From positions 8,193,922 to 8,257,921 of the forward strand of contig NZ_CP048289.1 in NCBI RefSeq assembly GCF_014084105.1: DNA of 64,000 nucleotides, written 5' to 3'. A model generated the notes under the pieces. It saw only the letters and a program-made list of their open reading frames with translations, searched no databases and was not told where the DNA came from. Origin of the DNA: Streptacidiphilus sp. P02-A3a. GTDB taxonomy: Bacteria > Actinomycetota > Actinomycetes > Streptomycetales > Streptomycetaceae. The position numbers and the translations under genes were made by a program. Of this stretch, positions 18,362-27,624 are shown piece after piece (position 1 is the stretch's first letter; the number at the start of each line of letters is the position of its first letter).

Positions 18362-20116
18362 ATGCAGGTACACAAGTACGACACCGTCATCGTCGGCGCC
18401 GGCGGCGCCGGTATGCGCGCGGCCATCGAGTCGACCAAGCGCAGCCGCACCGCCGTGCTGACCAAGCTCTACCCCACCCGGTCCCACACCGGCGCGGCCC
18501 AGGGCGGCATGGCTGCCGCCCTGGCCAACGTCGAGGAGGACAACTGGGAGTGGCACACCTTCGACACCGTCAAGGGCGGTGACTACCTGGTCGACCAGGA
18601 CGCCGCCGAGATCCTGGCGAAGGAGGCCATCGACGCCGTCCTCGACCTGGAGAAGATGGGCCTCCCGTTCAACCGGACCCCCGAGGGCCGGATCGACCAG
18701 CGCCGGTTCGGCGGGCACACCCGCGACCACGGCCAGGCCGCCGTGCGCCGCTCCTGCTATGCCGCCGACCGCACCGGTCACATGATCCTCCAGACGCTGT
18801 ACCAGAACTGCGTCAAGGAGGGCGTGGAGTTCTTCAACGAGTTCTACGTGCTGGACCTGCTGCTCAGCGAGGTCGACGGGCAGACCCGGACCTCCGGCGT
18901 GGTGGCCTACGAGCTGGCCACCGGCGAGATCCACGTCTTCCAGGCGAAGTCGGTGATCTTCGCCTCCGGCGGCAACGGCAAGTTCTTCAAGGTCACCTCC
19001 AACGCGCACACGCTGACCGGTGACGGCCAGGCCGCCGCGTTCCGGCGCGGCCTGCCGCTGGAGGACATGGAGTTCTTCCAGTTCCACCCGACGGGCATCT
19101 GGCGGATGGGCATCCTGCTCACCGAGGGCGCCCGCGGCGAGGGCGGCATCCTGCGCAACAAGCACGGCGAGCGCTTCATGGAGAAGTACGCCCCCGTGAT
19201 GAAGGACCTCGCCTCCCGCGACGTGGTCTCCCGCGCGATCTACACCGAGATCCGCGAGGGCCGGGGCTGCGGCCTCGACGGCGACCACGTCTACCTGGAC
19301 CTGACCCACCTGCCGCCGGAGCAGCTGGACGCCAAGCTCCCGGACATCACCGAGTTCGCGCGGACCTACCTCGGCATCGAGCCCTACACGGACCCGATCC
19401 CGATCCAGCCCACCGCGCACTACGCCATGGGCGGCATCCCCACCAACGTCCAGGGCGAGGTGCTGAAGGACAACGACACCGTCGTCCCCGGCCTGTACGC
19501 CGCCGGTGAGGTCGCCTGCGTGTCGGTGCACGGCGCCAACCGGCTCGGCACCAACTCGCTGCTCGACATCAACGTCTTCGGACGCCGGGCCGGCATCGCC
19601 GCCGCCGAGTACGCCGCCACCGCCGACTACGTGGACCTCCCCGAGGACCCGGCCGCGCGGGTGGTCGAGCAGCTGGAGCGGATCCGCAACGGCAGCGGCA
19701 CCGAGCGGGTGTCGGACATCCGCAGCGAGTTGCAGCAGACCATGGACACCAACTCGATGGTCTACCGCACCGAGTCGACGCTCAAGCAGGCCGTGGCCGA
19801 CATCCACGCGCTCCAGGAGCGGTACAAGCACATCTCGGTGATGGACAAGGGCAAGCGCTACAACACCGACCTGCTGGAGGCCGTGGAGCTGGGCAACCTG
19901 CTCGACCTGGCCGAGGTCACCGCGGTCTCCGGGCTGGCCCGCAAGGAGTCCCGCGGCGGTCACTTCCGCGAGGACTACCCGACCCGCGACGACGTCAACT
20001 TCATGCAGCACACCATGGCGTACCGCGAGGTGGACGCTGACGGCAAGGACAGCATCCGCCTGGACTACAAGCCGGTCGTGGTGACCCGCTACCAGCCGAT
20101 GGAGCGTAAGTACTGA
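18362..20116 (+). CDS. sdhA: succinate dehydrogenase flavoprotein subunit
   Basis: SdhA oxidises succinate to fumarate with covalently bound FAD, 584 residues. It has the dinucleotide motif [14 protein letters not shown]. The FAD-attachment His is H42 in [12 protein letters not shown]. The substrate-site motifs [14 protein letters not shown] and [10 protein letters not shown] are intact, with RLGTNSLLD near the active site. Its length is normal. The stop overlaps the sdhB start by one base (TGATG). Confidence 0.97.
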   Translation: MQVHKYDTVIVGAGGAGMRAAIESTKRSRTAVLTKLYPTRSHTGAAQGGMAAALANVEEDNWEWHTFDTVKGGDYLVDQDAAEILAKEAIDAVLDLEKMGLPFNRTPEGRIDQRRFGGHTRDHGQAAVRRSCYAADRTGHMILQTLYQNCVKEGVEFFNEFYVLDLLLSEVDGQTRTSGVVAYELATGEIHVFQAKSVIFASGGNGKFFKVTSNAHTLTGDGQAAAFRRGLPLEDMEFFQFHPTGIWRMGILLTEGARGEGGILRNKHGERFMEKYAPVMKDLASRDVVSRAIYTEIREGRGCGLDGDHVYLDLTHLPPEQLDAKLPDITEFARTYLGIEPYTDPIPIQPTAHYAMGGIPTNVQGEVLKDNDTVVPGLYAAGEVACVSVHGANRLGTNSLLDINVFGRRAGIAAAEYAATADYVDLPEDPAARVVEQLERIRNGSGTERVSDIRSELQQTMDTNSMVYRTESTLKQAVADIHALQERYKHISVMDKGKRYNTDLLEAVELGNLLDLAEVTAVSGLARKESRGGHFREDYPTRDDVNFMQHTMAYREVDADGKDSIRLDYKPVVVTRYQPMERKY

Positions 20117-20895
20117 TGAGCACCCCCACGATCGACTCACCGCACCACTCCGCGGGGCTCGACGCCGCCGAGTCCGGCAAGGTCGAACTGGTCACCGTCA
20201 CCCTCCGGATCCGCCGGTTCAACCCGGAGGAGCACCCGGACGCGGTGTGGGTGGACTACCAGCTCACCGTCGACCCGAAGATCCGCGTCCTGGACGCGAT
20301 CAACACGGTCAAGTGGGAGCAGGACGGCACGCTGACCTACCGGCGCTCCTGCGCCCACGGGGTCTGCGGCTCGGACGCCATGCGGATCAACGGCAAGAAC
20401 CGGCTGGCCTGCAAGACGCTGATCAAGGACGTCAACCCGGAGAAGCCGATCACGATCGAGCCCATCAAGGGCCTCACGGTCCTGAAGGACCTGGTCGTCG
20501 ACATGGACCCGTTCTTCCAGGCCTACCGCGACGTGATGCCGTTCCTGATCACCACCGGCAACGCCCCCACCCGGGAGCGGATCCAGTCGGAGGAGGACGT
20601 GCAGCGCTTCGAGGACACCACCAAGTGCATCCTCTGCGCCGCCTGCACCACCTCCTGCCCGGTGTTCTGGAACGACGGCCAGTACTTCGGCCCGGCGGCC
20701 ATCGTCAACGCCCACCGCTTCATCTTCGACTCGCGCGACGAGGGCGGGGAGCAGCGGCTGGAGATCCTGAACGACCGCGAGGGCGTGTGGCGCTGCCGCA
20801 CCACCTTCAACTGCACCGACGCCTGCCCGCGCGGCATCGAGGTCACCAAGGCGATCCAGGAGGTCAAGCGGGCGCTGGTCACCCGCCGCTTCTGA
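20116..20895 (+). CDS. sdhB: succinate dehydrogenase iron-sulfur subunit
   Basis: SdhB carries electrons from the flavin to quinone through three Fe-S clusters, 259 residues. The [2Fe-2S] ligands are in SCAHGVCGSDAM and the Cys of RLAC. The [4Fe-4S] and [3Fe-4S] ligands are in CILCAACTTSCPVFW and NCTDACPRG. It is the last gene of the operon and is followed by a strong terminator. Confidence 0.97.
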   Translation: MSTPTIDSPHHSAGLDAAESGKVELVTVTLRIRRFNPEEHPDAVWVDYQLTVDPKIRVLDAINTVKWEQDGTLTYRRSCAHGVCGSDAMRINGKNRLACKTLIKDVNPEKPITIEPIKGLTVLKDLVVDMDPFFQAYRDVMPFLITTGNAPTRERIQSEEDVQRFEDTTKCILCAACTTSCPVFWNDGQYFGPAAIVNAHRFIFDSRDEGGEQRLEILNDREGVWRCRTTFNCTDACPRGIEVTKAIQEVKRALVTRRF

Positions 20896-20915
20896 GCTCT
20901 CCCCCGCAGCAGGCC

Positions 20916-20952
20916 AAGGCCCGTCGTCCCGTGGAACCGGACGGCGGGCCTT
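20916..20952 (+). terminator. sdh operon terminator
   Basis: Arms of 14 bp (20916-20929 and 20939-20952) with one G-T pair close a 9-nt loop. The stem begins AAGGCCCG and ends CGGGCCTT. It starts 21 bp after the sdhB stop. Confidence 0.85.
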
Positions 20953-21063
20953 CGCCTTGCGCTCGGCCGAATATCACTTTCCGTACGCCTGGTGTCACCC
21001 GGTCCGGCTAGTCTCGAAGCGGGCGGATGCGACGACGGGTCGTCGAGGTGGAGGGGTGCGCTG

Positions 21064-21885
21064 GTGGGCTACGCGGCGGAGCTGGACCCGACCGGGTCGG
21101 TGCTCTCGTTCTATGCGACGGACCTGCGCCGGGCCCGGGAGCGGATCGGCCTGCCCCAGGCGGAGCTGGCCCGGCTGGCGCACATGTCGCCGTCGCTGCT
21201 GAACAAGGTCGAGGCGACCAAGCGGCTGCCCTCCTTCGAGCTGTCGGCGCTCTGCGACGAGCGCTTCGGCACCGGCGACCACTTCCAGCGGCTGTGGAAA
21301 CTGGTCGTCAGATACGCCTACCCGGCCTGGTTCCGGCCCTGGGTGGAGCTGGAGACGGCGGCCAGCGCGATCCGCTCGTTCCAGGTGCAGGTGGTGCCCG
21401 GGCTGCTGCAGACCGAGGCGTACGCCCGGGCGGTGCTGGCCCCCTCCCGGCCGGACCGGGCGGTGGCGGAGGAGCTGCTGGCCGCGCTCCGGGAGCGGCA
21501 GCGGGTACTCGACCGGCAGCCGCCGCCGGAGCTGTGGGTGGTGCTGGACGAGAACGTGCTGCGCCGTCACGTCGGCTCCCGCGCGGTGATGCGGGGGCAG
21601 CTGGAGCGGCTGGTCGCCGCCGCCGAGTCGCCGGGCACGGTGATCCAGGTGGTGCCCTACTCGGTCGGCGGACACGCCGGGTCCGCCGGTCCGTTCACCG
21701 CGATGACCCTGGACGAGGGACCGGACGTGCTCTATGTGGACGGCTTCCGGCAGGGGCAGATCCTGGCCGACCCGATCGACGTGAAGGCCGCCCTGCGCAC
21801 CTACGACCTGCTCACCGCGATGGCCCTGCCGCCGGACGACTCGGTGGCGCTGATCGCCGCCACCGCCCGCGCGCTGCACGGCTGA
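21064..21885 (+). CDS. XRE-family regulator with DUF5753
   Basis: This 273-residue regulator has an N-terminal helix-turn-helix (IGLPQAELARLAHMSPSLLNKVEATKRLPS) and a C-terminal DUF5753 domain (IRSFQVQVVPGLLQTEAYARAVL; ENVLRRHVGS; VIQVVPYSVGGHAG). Such proteins are abundant in Streptomyces, usually next to a DUF397 gene; no DUF397 is present here. The GTG at 21064 has GGAGGGG about 7 nt upstream, which decides the start over the longer frame from 20992. Its target is unknown. Confidence 0.88.
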   Translation: MGYAAELDPTGSVLSFYATDLRRARERIGLPQAELARLAHMSPSLLNKVEATKRLPSFELSALCDERFGTGDHFQRLWKLVVRYAYPAWFRPWVELETAASAIRSFQVQVVPGLLQTEAYARAVLAPSRPDRAVAEELLAALRERQRVLDRQPPPELWVVLDENVLRRHVGSRAVMRGQLERLVAAAESPGTVIQVVPYSVGGHAGSAGPFTAMTLDEGPDVLYVDGFRQGQILADPIDVKAALRTYDLLTAMALPPDDSVALIAATARALHG

Positions 21886-21908
21886 CCCCGGCCCGGAACC
21901 CGGGCGCA

Positions 21909-21950
21909 GGGCTCACGGCTCAGGGCTCAGGGCTCAGGGCTCAGGGCTCA
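21909..21950. repeat. six heptamer repeats (GGGCTCA)
   Basis: GGGCTCA is repeated six times head to tail (second copy CGGCTCA). On the minus strand the unit reads TGAGCCC, so the last copy supplies the stop codon of the 21948-22241 gene. Confidence 0.9.
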
Positions 21951-22241
21951 GGGGCGGTCGGCCTCGACCGGGACCCGCTGCTCCGGCACCTCGACCGCGG
22001 CGGTCCGGGCGGCGCGCAGCGCCCGCACCCCGATCCAGCCGACCAGCACGCCCAGGACCAGCGAGGCCAGCGCGAGCGTGGCGTGGATCCAGAAGTACGC
22101 GGTGGGGCGGGAGTGGTCGCCGTGGACGAAGGCCAGGCCCTCGCCGTCGGCCCACAGGTTCTTGAAGAACGTCACCCAGATCCAGATCGACCAGACACCG
22201 AAGGCGGTCAGGAACCAGGAGGCGCGGCGGCTCAGTTTCAT
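21948..22241 (-). CDS. SCO4848-family membrane protein
   Basis: This is a 97-residue protein with two transmembrane helices (ASWFLTAFGVWSIWIWVTFF and the segment from FWIHATLALASLVLGVLVG). The loop between them is acidic and His-containing (FVHGDHSRPTAYFWIH). It matches the conserved Streptomyces family named after SCO4848, found beside a D-Ala-D-Ala carboxypeptidase as here. The function is unknown; a role in the cell envelope is inferred only from position. The stop codon lies inside the heptamer repeat. Confidence 0.85.
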   Translation of the reverse strand: MKLSRRASWFLTAFGVWSIWIWVTFFKNLWADGEGLAFVHGDHSRPTAYFWIHATLALASLVLGVLVGWIGVRALRAARTAAVEVPEQRVPVEADRP

Positions 22242-22321
22242 TCCCCCAGTATGAGAGGGCTAACCGGGGGGACTTCGGTCGGGTCCGGTGAGGGCCGGGA
22301 TCGATCGGGTACCGTCGGTTC

Positions 22322-23518
22322 GTGCGTCTCGACAATCGTCTCGTATGGACGGCAGTACCCCTCTGCGCCGTGACCGCCGTCGCGGCCAACGTCGGCTGCC
22401 TGCCCGCCGCCTCCGCCGCGCCGGTCGCCCGGCCCCCGGCCGTCATGTCCACCGTCGGCGGTGCGGCGCTCGGCCGCTCCGGCGTCCAGGTGGACCCGCT
22501 GCCGGGCGCCCCGGCGCTGCCCGCCGGGCTGTCGGCACTGTCCTGGATCGTCTCCGACAACGGCACCGGCCAGGTACTGGCGGCGCGGAACGCGCACTGG
22601 CGGCTGCCTCCGGCCAGCACGCTGAAGACGCTGTTCGCGGACACCGTGCTGCCGAAGCTGCCGGACTGGTTGACCCACCGGGTCAGCGACGCCGACCTGG
22701 CCGGGATGGGCCAGGGCAGCAGCCAGGTCGGGGTGGTGTCCGGGCAGACCTACAAGGTGTCGGACCTGTGGCTGGGCGTCTTCCTGCGGTCCGGCAACGA
22801 CGCCGTGCACGTGCTGGCGGCGATGAACGGCGGGGTCGCGGCGACGGTGTCCCAGATGCAGGCGCGGGCGGTGGCGCTGGGCGCCGACGACACCCGGGTG
22901 GTGACCCCGGACGGCTACGACGAGCCGGGCCAGGTCTCCTCGGCGTACGACCTGAGCCTGTTCGCCAGGGACGGGCTGCGCAACCCCGACTTCGCCCGCT
23001 ACTGCTCCACCGCCGCGGCGGAGTTCCCCGGCGGTACTGGCACCAGGAGCAGGCCCTTCGAGATCGACAACACCGACCGGCTGCTCTCCGGCATCGACGG
23101 CGTCGGCCACTACCCGGGGCTGATCGGGGTGAAGAACGGCTACACCACCAACGCCGGGAACACCCTGGTCGTGGCCGCCCGGCGGGGCGGCCGGACGATC
23201 CTGGTGACCGTGATGAACCCGCAGAGCGGCGCCTACAACGCGGTCTACACCGAGGCCAGGGAGCTGCTCGACTGGGGCTTCACCGCGGACGGCCGGGTGC
23301 GCCCGGTCGGCTCGCTGAACCCGGTGGTCGCGGTGGCCGGGACGCACCGGGTGACCGCCGCCGCCAAGCGCCCGGCGGCCACCGTCGGGGCGCTGACCGC
23401 GTCCGACGCGGGCAACGCCCCGGGAGCCCTCAGCTGGTCGGTGGCCTGCGGGGCGATCGGACTGGCCGTCGCCGGCGGCGCGGTGCTGCTGCTGCGCCGA
23501 CGCCGCCGGGCGGGCTGA
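22322..23518 (+). CDS. D-alanyl-D-alanine carboxypeptidase (low-mass PBP)
   Basis: This penicillin-binding protein trims the terminal D-Ala from peptidoglycan stem peptides outside the cell, 398 residues. It has a signal peptide (cleavage near AASA), the S-x-x-K nucleophile at S99-T-L-K102, S-G-N at 157-159, and K-N-G at 271-273 in place of the usual K-T-G. A Pro/Ala-rich linker leads to a C-terminal transmembrane helix and Arg-rich tail (LRRRRR). The GTG start follows a weak ribosome binding site. It is divergent from the SCO4848-like gene. Confidence 0.92.
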   Translation: MRLDNRLVWTAVPLCAVTAVAANVGCLPAASAAPVARPPAVMSTVGGAALGRSGVQVDPLPGAPALPAGLSALSWIVSDNGTGQVLAARNAHWRLPPASTLKTLFADTVLPKLPDWLTHRVSDADLAGMGQGSSQVGVVSGQTYKVSDLWLGVFLRSGNDAVHVLAAMNGGVAATVSQMQARAVALGADDTRVVTPDGYDEPGQVSSAYDLSLFARDGLRNPDFARYCSTAAAEFPGGTGTRSRPFEIDNTDRLLSGIDGVGHYPGLIGVKNGYTTNAGNTLVVAARRGGRTILVTVMNPQSGAYNAVYTEARELLDWGFTADGRVRPVGSLNPVVAVAGTHRVTAAAKRPAATVGALTASDAGNAPGALSWSVACGAIGLAVAGGAVLLLRRRRRAG

Positions 23519-23537
23519 GGCCCGGACGGCGGGCGGG

Positions 23538-23786
23538 TCACTTCGGGTCGGTCGCCGCGTCCGAGTCGGCGGCGTCGGCGGCGCTCTCGGCCGCGCTCAC
23601 CTTCTGCGCCATCTGCTGGGCGACGCTGCCGGAGGCGGTGGTCGCCCCGGCCGCGGGCCGGGTGCTCGCGGGCTGCGTGCTCCCCGGCGCGGCGGTGGAA
23701 CCACCGCTGCCGGAGCAGCCGGTGAGCCCGAGCCCAACCGCCGCCGCGCAGCCCGCCAGCAGCAGCGCGCCGGTACGCCGGATCAC
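23538..23786 (-). CDS. small lipoprotein coupled to the preceding exported protein
   Basis: The 82-residue product has a signal peptide ending in the lipobox LGLTGC, so it is lipidated and surface-anchored. The mature part is Ser/Ala/Thr/Pro-rich with a short acidic helix at the end (SAAESAADAADSDAA). The GTG start overlaps the stop of the 140-residue exported protein by 4 bp (GTGA), implying coupling. It ends facing the carboxypeptidase gene. No known domain was recognised. Confidence 0.75.
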   Translation of the reverse strand: MIRRTGALLLAGCAAAVGLGLTGCSGSGGSTAAPGSTQPASTRPAAGATTASGSVAQQMAQKVSAAESAADAADSDAATDPK

Positions 23787-24205
23787 AGGCCCTTGCCCTC
23801 GCCGTTGGCGGCGCACCAGGTGTTGACCGAGGCCAGGTCGCTCTGCCGCTGGGTGAGCGTCGGCAGCAGCGACTGACGGTAGGTCAACCGGTCCTGCAGG
23901 TACTTCTCGATGGCCGCGTGACCGGCGCTCTGGGCGTCCTGGACGCGCTTGGAGAGCCGGGCGATCGAGCCGGTCTCGGTGGCCGGGCCGTTGAGCCGGT
24001 CGAGGTCGCGGACGATCCGCTTCTCCACCCGCCCGGCGCGCAGGCAGATGCCGTGCGCCCCGTCGGACTTCGGGCCGGCCGCCGGGCTGCCGCTCGCCGC
24101 CGGGGTGCCGGTGGCGGCGAACGCGGGGGCGCTCGTACCGAGCAGCGACCCCGCCAGCGCGAGCGCGACGAGACCCGGGACGACAGCGGTGCGTCGGATG
24201 GACAT
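23783..24205 (-). CDS. exported helical protein, unknown function
   Basis: The 140-residue product has a Sec signal peptide (MSIRRTAVVPGLVALALAG..., cleavage near AFA). An Ala/Pro/Gly linker is followed by a mostly helical domain with one cysteine at each end (HGICLRAG and VNTWCAANG), which could form a disulfide. GGAGGAGG lies 8 nt before the ATG at 24205, so the longer upstream frame is rejected. It is on the same strand as the sensor kinase, 112 bp downstream of it. No family was recognised. Confidence 0.8.
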   Translation of the reverse strand: MSIRRTAVVPGLVALALAGSLLGTSAPAFAATGTPAASGSPAAGPKSDGAHGICLRAGRVEKRIVRDLDRLNGPATETGSIARLSKRVQDAQSAGHAAIEKYLQDRLTYRQSLLPTLTQRQSDLASVNTWCAANGEGKGL

Positions 24206-24317
24206 GGAGCCTCCTCCTGATCGTCGGGGCGCAGTTGACGCCCCGTCCGGGACCAAGGCTAGGAAGCCTCTTTGTGGAAACCTTGTGGCCAGCCCGAGCG
24301 TCCGGGCCCGGGCCCGG

Positions 24318-25757
24318 TCAGCCGCTGAGCCAGTCCCGGCGCAGCGCCAGGGTGGCGGTGGCGGAGCGGTCGGCGGCGAGCGGCAGCCGGACCTCGACCC
24401 GGGCGCCCTGTCCGGACGGCGGGTCGGTGATCCGCACCGTGCCGACGTGCAGCGCCACCTGCTGGGCGACCAGGGTGAGCCCGAGCCCGGATCCCGGGCT
24501 GTCCGGGCCGCGCCGGAACCGGGCGAACACCGCCTGCCGCTGGTCGGGCGGCACCCCGGGGCCGGTGTCGTCCACGGTGAGCAGCGCCTGGCCGCCGTCC
24601 CGGCCGAGGCTGACCGCGAGCCGTGGCGACCGGCCCGGCCCGGTGCCGTGGACCAGGGCGTTGCTCAGCAGGTTGTCCACCAGCATGCGCAGTCCCGGCT
24701 CCCAGCCGGGCAGCGGCAGCGACGCCGGGGAGCTGACCGTGACCGCGGCCCGCGGCGCCCGCCGCCGGACGTCGGCGACCGCGGCCTCGACCAGTTCGGC
24801 GAGGTCGACCCGGGTGAAGGCGTCGGCCTGGACCAGGTCGCCCTGGGCCAGCGAGCGCAGCGCGGTGAGCAGTCCGAGCAGCCGGGCGTGCTCGGCCTGC
24901 AGGTCGTCCAGTACCTCGGCGCGGTCCGGCGCGGTGAGGCCGGGGTGGGCCAGGACGTCCAGGTTGGTGCGCATGCTCATCAGCGGGGTGCGCAGCTCGT
25001 GCGAGGCGGAGGCGGCGAAGGCCCGGGCGGTCTCCAGCGCCTCGCCGGTACGGGCGGCCTGCTCGTCGTAGCGTTCCAGTACCGACTGCAGGGTCCGCGC
25101 GAGGTCGTCCACCTCGGCCACCCGGGTCGGCCGGTGTTCGAGCCGGGTGGCCGGGTCGTCCGGGTCCAGGCCGCTGGTGCGGCGCTGGAGCTGCCGCAGC
25201 GGCCGGACGGCGCGCTCGGCGATCCCGAACGCGAGCAGGCCGCCGATCGGCGCGGCGATCAGCGCGACCAGCACGATCCGGCCGCGTACCGAGGCCACCT
25301 CGGTACGCACCGCGGAGGCGGGCGAGAACAGCCACAGCGTCCCGGCCCGCTGCCCGTCGGCGGCGGCGACCGACTGGCCGAGGGCCCGCCAGGTGCCGCC
25401 GCCGTGGAGGGTGACCGGGTTCCCGGTGGCCGTCGGCAGCACGACGTCCGGGGCGGGCTGGCCGCCCTCGCTGATCACCACCGTCCCGTCGGTGGCGGTC
25501 AGCCGGACGCCGACGTCCAGCGCGACCGAGATGATCCGGTGCTGCTGGTTGGCCTCCTGCCGCTGGTGTCCGGTGTCGGCGGCGCGCAGCAGCACCCGGG
25601 CGTCCGGCAGCGCGGCGGCGGTGCGCTGCCGCAGCTGGGCGTCCTGTCCGGCGTGCAGGTCCCGGCTGACCAGGCCGAGCAGCAGCAGCCCGGACAGCAG
25701 CACCAGTACCGGTACCAGGGCGGTGGTGACCAGGGCGATCCTGGTGGACAGTCTCAT
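24318..25757 (-). CDS. sensor histidine kinase
   Basis: This is a membrane histidine kinase of 479 residues. Helix 1 is at about 8-30 (VLVLLSGLLLLGLV) and a second helix near 155-175. The extracytoplasmic domain between them is about 125 residues. HAMP follows, then HisKA with H253 in ASHELRTPLMSM, and HATPase with NLLSNALVHG, DDTGPGVP and GSGLGLTLV. Its ATG overlaps the stop of the response regulator gene (ATGA), so the two form one pair. The signal is unknown; the flanking YihY and two exported proteins point to the envelope. Confidence 0.92.
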   Translation of the reverse strand: MRLSTRIALVTTALVPVLVLLSGLLLLGLVSRDLHAGQDAQLRQRTAAALPDARVLLRAADTGHQRQEANQQHRIISVALDVGVRLTATDGTVVISEGGQPAPDVVLPTATGNPVTLHGGGTWRALGQSVAAADGQRAGTLWLFSPASAVRTEVASVRGRIVLVALIAAPIGGLLAFGIAERAVRPLRQLQRRTSGLDPDDPATRLEHRPTRVAEVDDLARTLQSVLERYDEQAARTGEALETARAFAASASHELRTPLMSMRTNLDVLAHPGLTAPDRAEVLDDLQAEHARLLGLLTALRSLAQGDLVQADAFTRVDLAELVEAAVADVRRRAPRAAVTVSSPASLPLPGWEPGLRMLVDNLLSNALVHGTGPGRSPRLAVSLGRDGGQALLTVDDTGPGVPPDQRQAVFARFRRGPDSPGSGLGLTLVAQQVALHVGTVRITDPPSGQGARVEVRLPLAADRSATATLALRRDWLSG

Positions 25758-26449
25758 CGGGGACCGCCGCCGCGCAGCACGAAGCCGACCCCGCGCACGG
25801 TCCGCACCAGCCGCGGCCGTCCGCCCGCCTCCAGCTTGCGGCGCAGATAGCTGACGAAGGTGTCGACCACGTCGGTGCGGACGTCGAAGTCGTAGCCCCA
25901 GACCCGTTCCAGCAGCTGGTCGCGGCTGAGCACGATCCCGGCGTTCCGGGTGAGCACCTCCAGCAGCTCGTACTCGCGGCGGGTGAGCTCCACCGGCTGC
26001 CCCTGGTAGCTGACCTCGCGGGTCCGCGGGTCCACGGTCAGCCCGTCGACCCGCAGCGGCTCGCCGGTCCGCGGCGGCCTGCGCCGCAGCAGCGCGTGCA
26101 GCCGCAGCACCAGCTCCTGCAACGCGAACGGCTTGACCAGGTAGTCGTCGGCCCCGGCCTGTAGCCCGGCCAGCCGGTCGTCGAGCTGGTCGAGCGCGGA
26201 CAGCATCAGCACCGGGGTCTCGTCCCCGGCGGCCCGGAGCCGTCGGCAGACCTCGGTCCCGGGCAGGTCGGGCATGGAGACGTCGAGCACCAGCACGTCC
26301 GGCGGCGCCTGCTCGTGCGCGGCGAGCGCCTGCAGCCCGCCCTCGGCGAGGGTCACCGCGAAGCCGCTGAGGCGCAGCCCGCGCTCCAGCGACCGCCGGA
26401 TCGCCGCGTCGTCGTCGACCACCAGTACCCTGCCGTGCCGCTCCGCCAT
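25754..26449 (-). CDS. OmpR-family response regulator
   Basis: This is a 231-residue response regulator. The receiver has VVDDDAAIRRS near the N-terminus, phospho-acceptor D56 in VLVLDVSMPDLPG, and VKPFALQEL. The winged helix ends in LVRTVRGVGFVLRGG. The ATG at 26449 has GTGAGGG just upstream; the open frame further upstream is antisense-type noise through the YihY gene. It is coupled to the downstream kinase. It resembles the PrrA/MprA branch. Confidence 0.92.
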   Translation of the reverse strand: MAERHGRVLVVDDDAAIRRSLERGLRLSGFAVTLAEGGLQALAAHEQAPPDVLVLDVSMPDLPGTEVCRRLRAAGDETPVLMLSALDQLDDRLAGLQAGADDYLVKPFALQELVLRLHALLRRRPPRTGEPLRVDGLTVDPRTREVSYQGQPVELTRREYELLEVLTRNAGIVLSRDQLLERVWGYDFDVRTDVVDTFVSYLRRKLEAGGRPRLVRTVRGVGFVLRGGGPR

Positions 26450-26538
26450 GGCCCTCACCTGCTTCGGCTCCACCGTCGTCACGCAGCCTCGCAGACGCAG
26501 GTAAGGGCGGGCGCGGGTACCGGGGGGCGCGCGGGCGG

Positions 26539-27624
26539 TCAGCGGCGGCGGGCGAGCAGGCGTCCGGCGAGGTCGCGGGCGAGCGCGCCGCCGCCGAAGG
26601 CGACGGCCAGAGCCAGCCGCCGGGCCCGGTCGGCGGGCCGCGCGACGGCGGGCAGCGCGACGGCGGCGGGCGACGAGCCGGTGGCCGGGCCGGGTTCGGC
26701 CGGGCCGGTGGGGTCGCCCCCCGCCGCGAGCCAGGCCTCGCGCGCGCGGTCGCGGCCCCGGCTGAGCTCGGCCTCCGGGTCGGCGGTGGCCGTCCAGGAG
26801 GCGCAGTAGAACAGCCAGCGGCAGATGAAGTTGATCCACAGCAGCAGCGCGATCGGGGTGCCGAAGGCGCCGTAGGTGCTCTTCCGGGCGACGTTGCTGA
26901 GGTAGGCCGAGAGCAGCTGCTTCAGCAGTTCGAAGCCGACCGCGCCCATCACCGCGCCCTGGAACACCGGCAGCGTCCGCTGCCCGCTGATCCGGGGCAG
27001 GCCCACCAGCAGGTACGCGAAGAGCAGCGTGTCGGAGCCGACCGCGATCAGGAAGGCCGCCGCCGGGAGCAGGTAGTGCCCGACGGCCGAGTGCTGGAGT
27101 CCGGCCCAGCGGGCGACCTGCCCGGTCAGCGCGCTGGCGAAGGCGGAGGCGCCGATGGACACCAGCGCCACCAGGCCGAGCCCCAGCAGCACCCCGACGT
27201 CCAGCAGTTTGCGCAGCAACGCGTTGCCCGGTTCGACCGGCAGCCGCCACACCGTGCGGATCGACACCCGGGTGGTGTTCACCCAGCCGAGCCCGGACAC
27301 CACCAGCAGCAGGCCGCTGACCAGGCCGACCGTCGCGGCGTTGCGCACCAGCCCGTCCAGGTCGAGCGACTGGGACAGGGCGGGCACCTGGTCCGCGATC
27401 CGATCCTTCAGGTGCTGCACCTGGGTGGCGCTCAGGGTGCCGACGGCGACCGCCATCGCGGCGGTGAGCAGCGGGAACATCGCCAGGAAGCCGAAGAAGG
27501 TGACCGCGCCCGCGAGCTGGTTCGCACCCACGTCGTTGAAGTGCTCGTACACCCGGTAGGGGCGCGAGCGCAGCACCCGGGCGGCGAGCGGTCCGATCAG
27601 CGGCAGTCGGGTCAACCAGTCCAT
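26539..27624 (-). CDS. YihY/BrkB-type inner membrane protein
   Basis: This is a polytopic membrane protein of 361 residues with six predicted helices. The YihY/virulence factor BrkB family start is visible (VYEHFNDVGANQLAGAVTFFGFLAMFPLLTA), as are ALLLWINFICRWLFYCASW and the Arg/Ala-rich C-tail. GGAG lies 8 nt before the ATG at 27624, and MDWLTRLP is the usual family start in Streptomyces; the GTG at 27708 is less likely. It precedes the response regulator by 89 bp on the same strand. The biochemical function of the family is unknown. Confidence 0.87.
   Translation of the reverse strand: MDWLTRLPLIGPLAARVLRSRPYRVYEHFNDVGANQLAGAVTFFGFLAMFPLLTAAMAVAVGTLSATQVQHLKDRIADQVPALSQSLDLDGLVRNAATVGLVSGLLLVVSGLGWVNTTRVSIRTVWRLPVEPGNALLRKLLDVGVLLGLGLVALVSIGASAFASALTGQVARWAGLQHSAVGHYLLPAAAFLIAVGSDTLLFAYLLVGLPRISGQRTLPVFQGAVMGAVGFELLKQLLSAYLSNVARKSTYGAFGTPIALLLWINFICRWLFYCASWTATADPEAELSRGRDRAREAWLAAGGDPTGPAEPGPATGSSPAAVALPAVARPADRARRLALAVAFGGGALARDLAGRLLARRR

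Noticed and set aside
21934-22644. Longer minus-strand frame overlapping the SCO4848-like gene
   Set aside because: It is a different phase with Arg/Gly-rich shadow sequence and conflicts with the carboxypeptidase gene.
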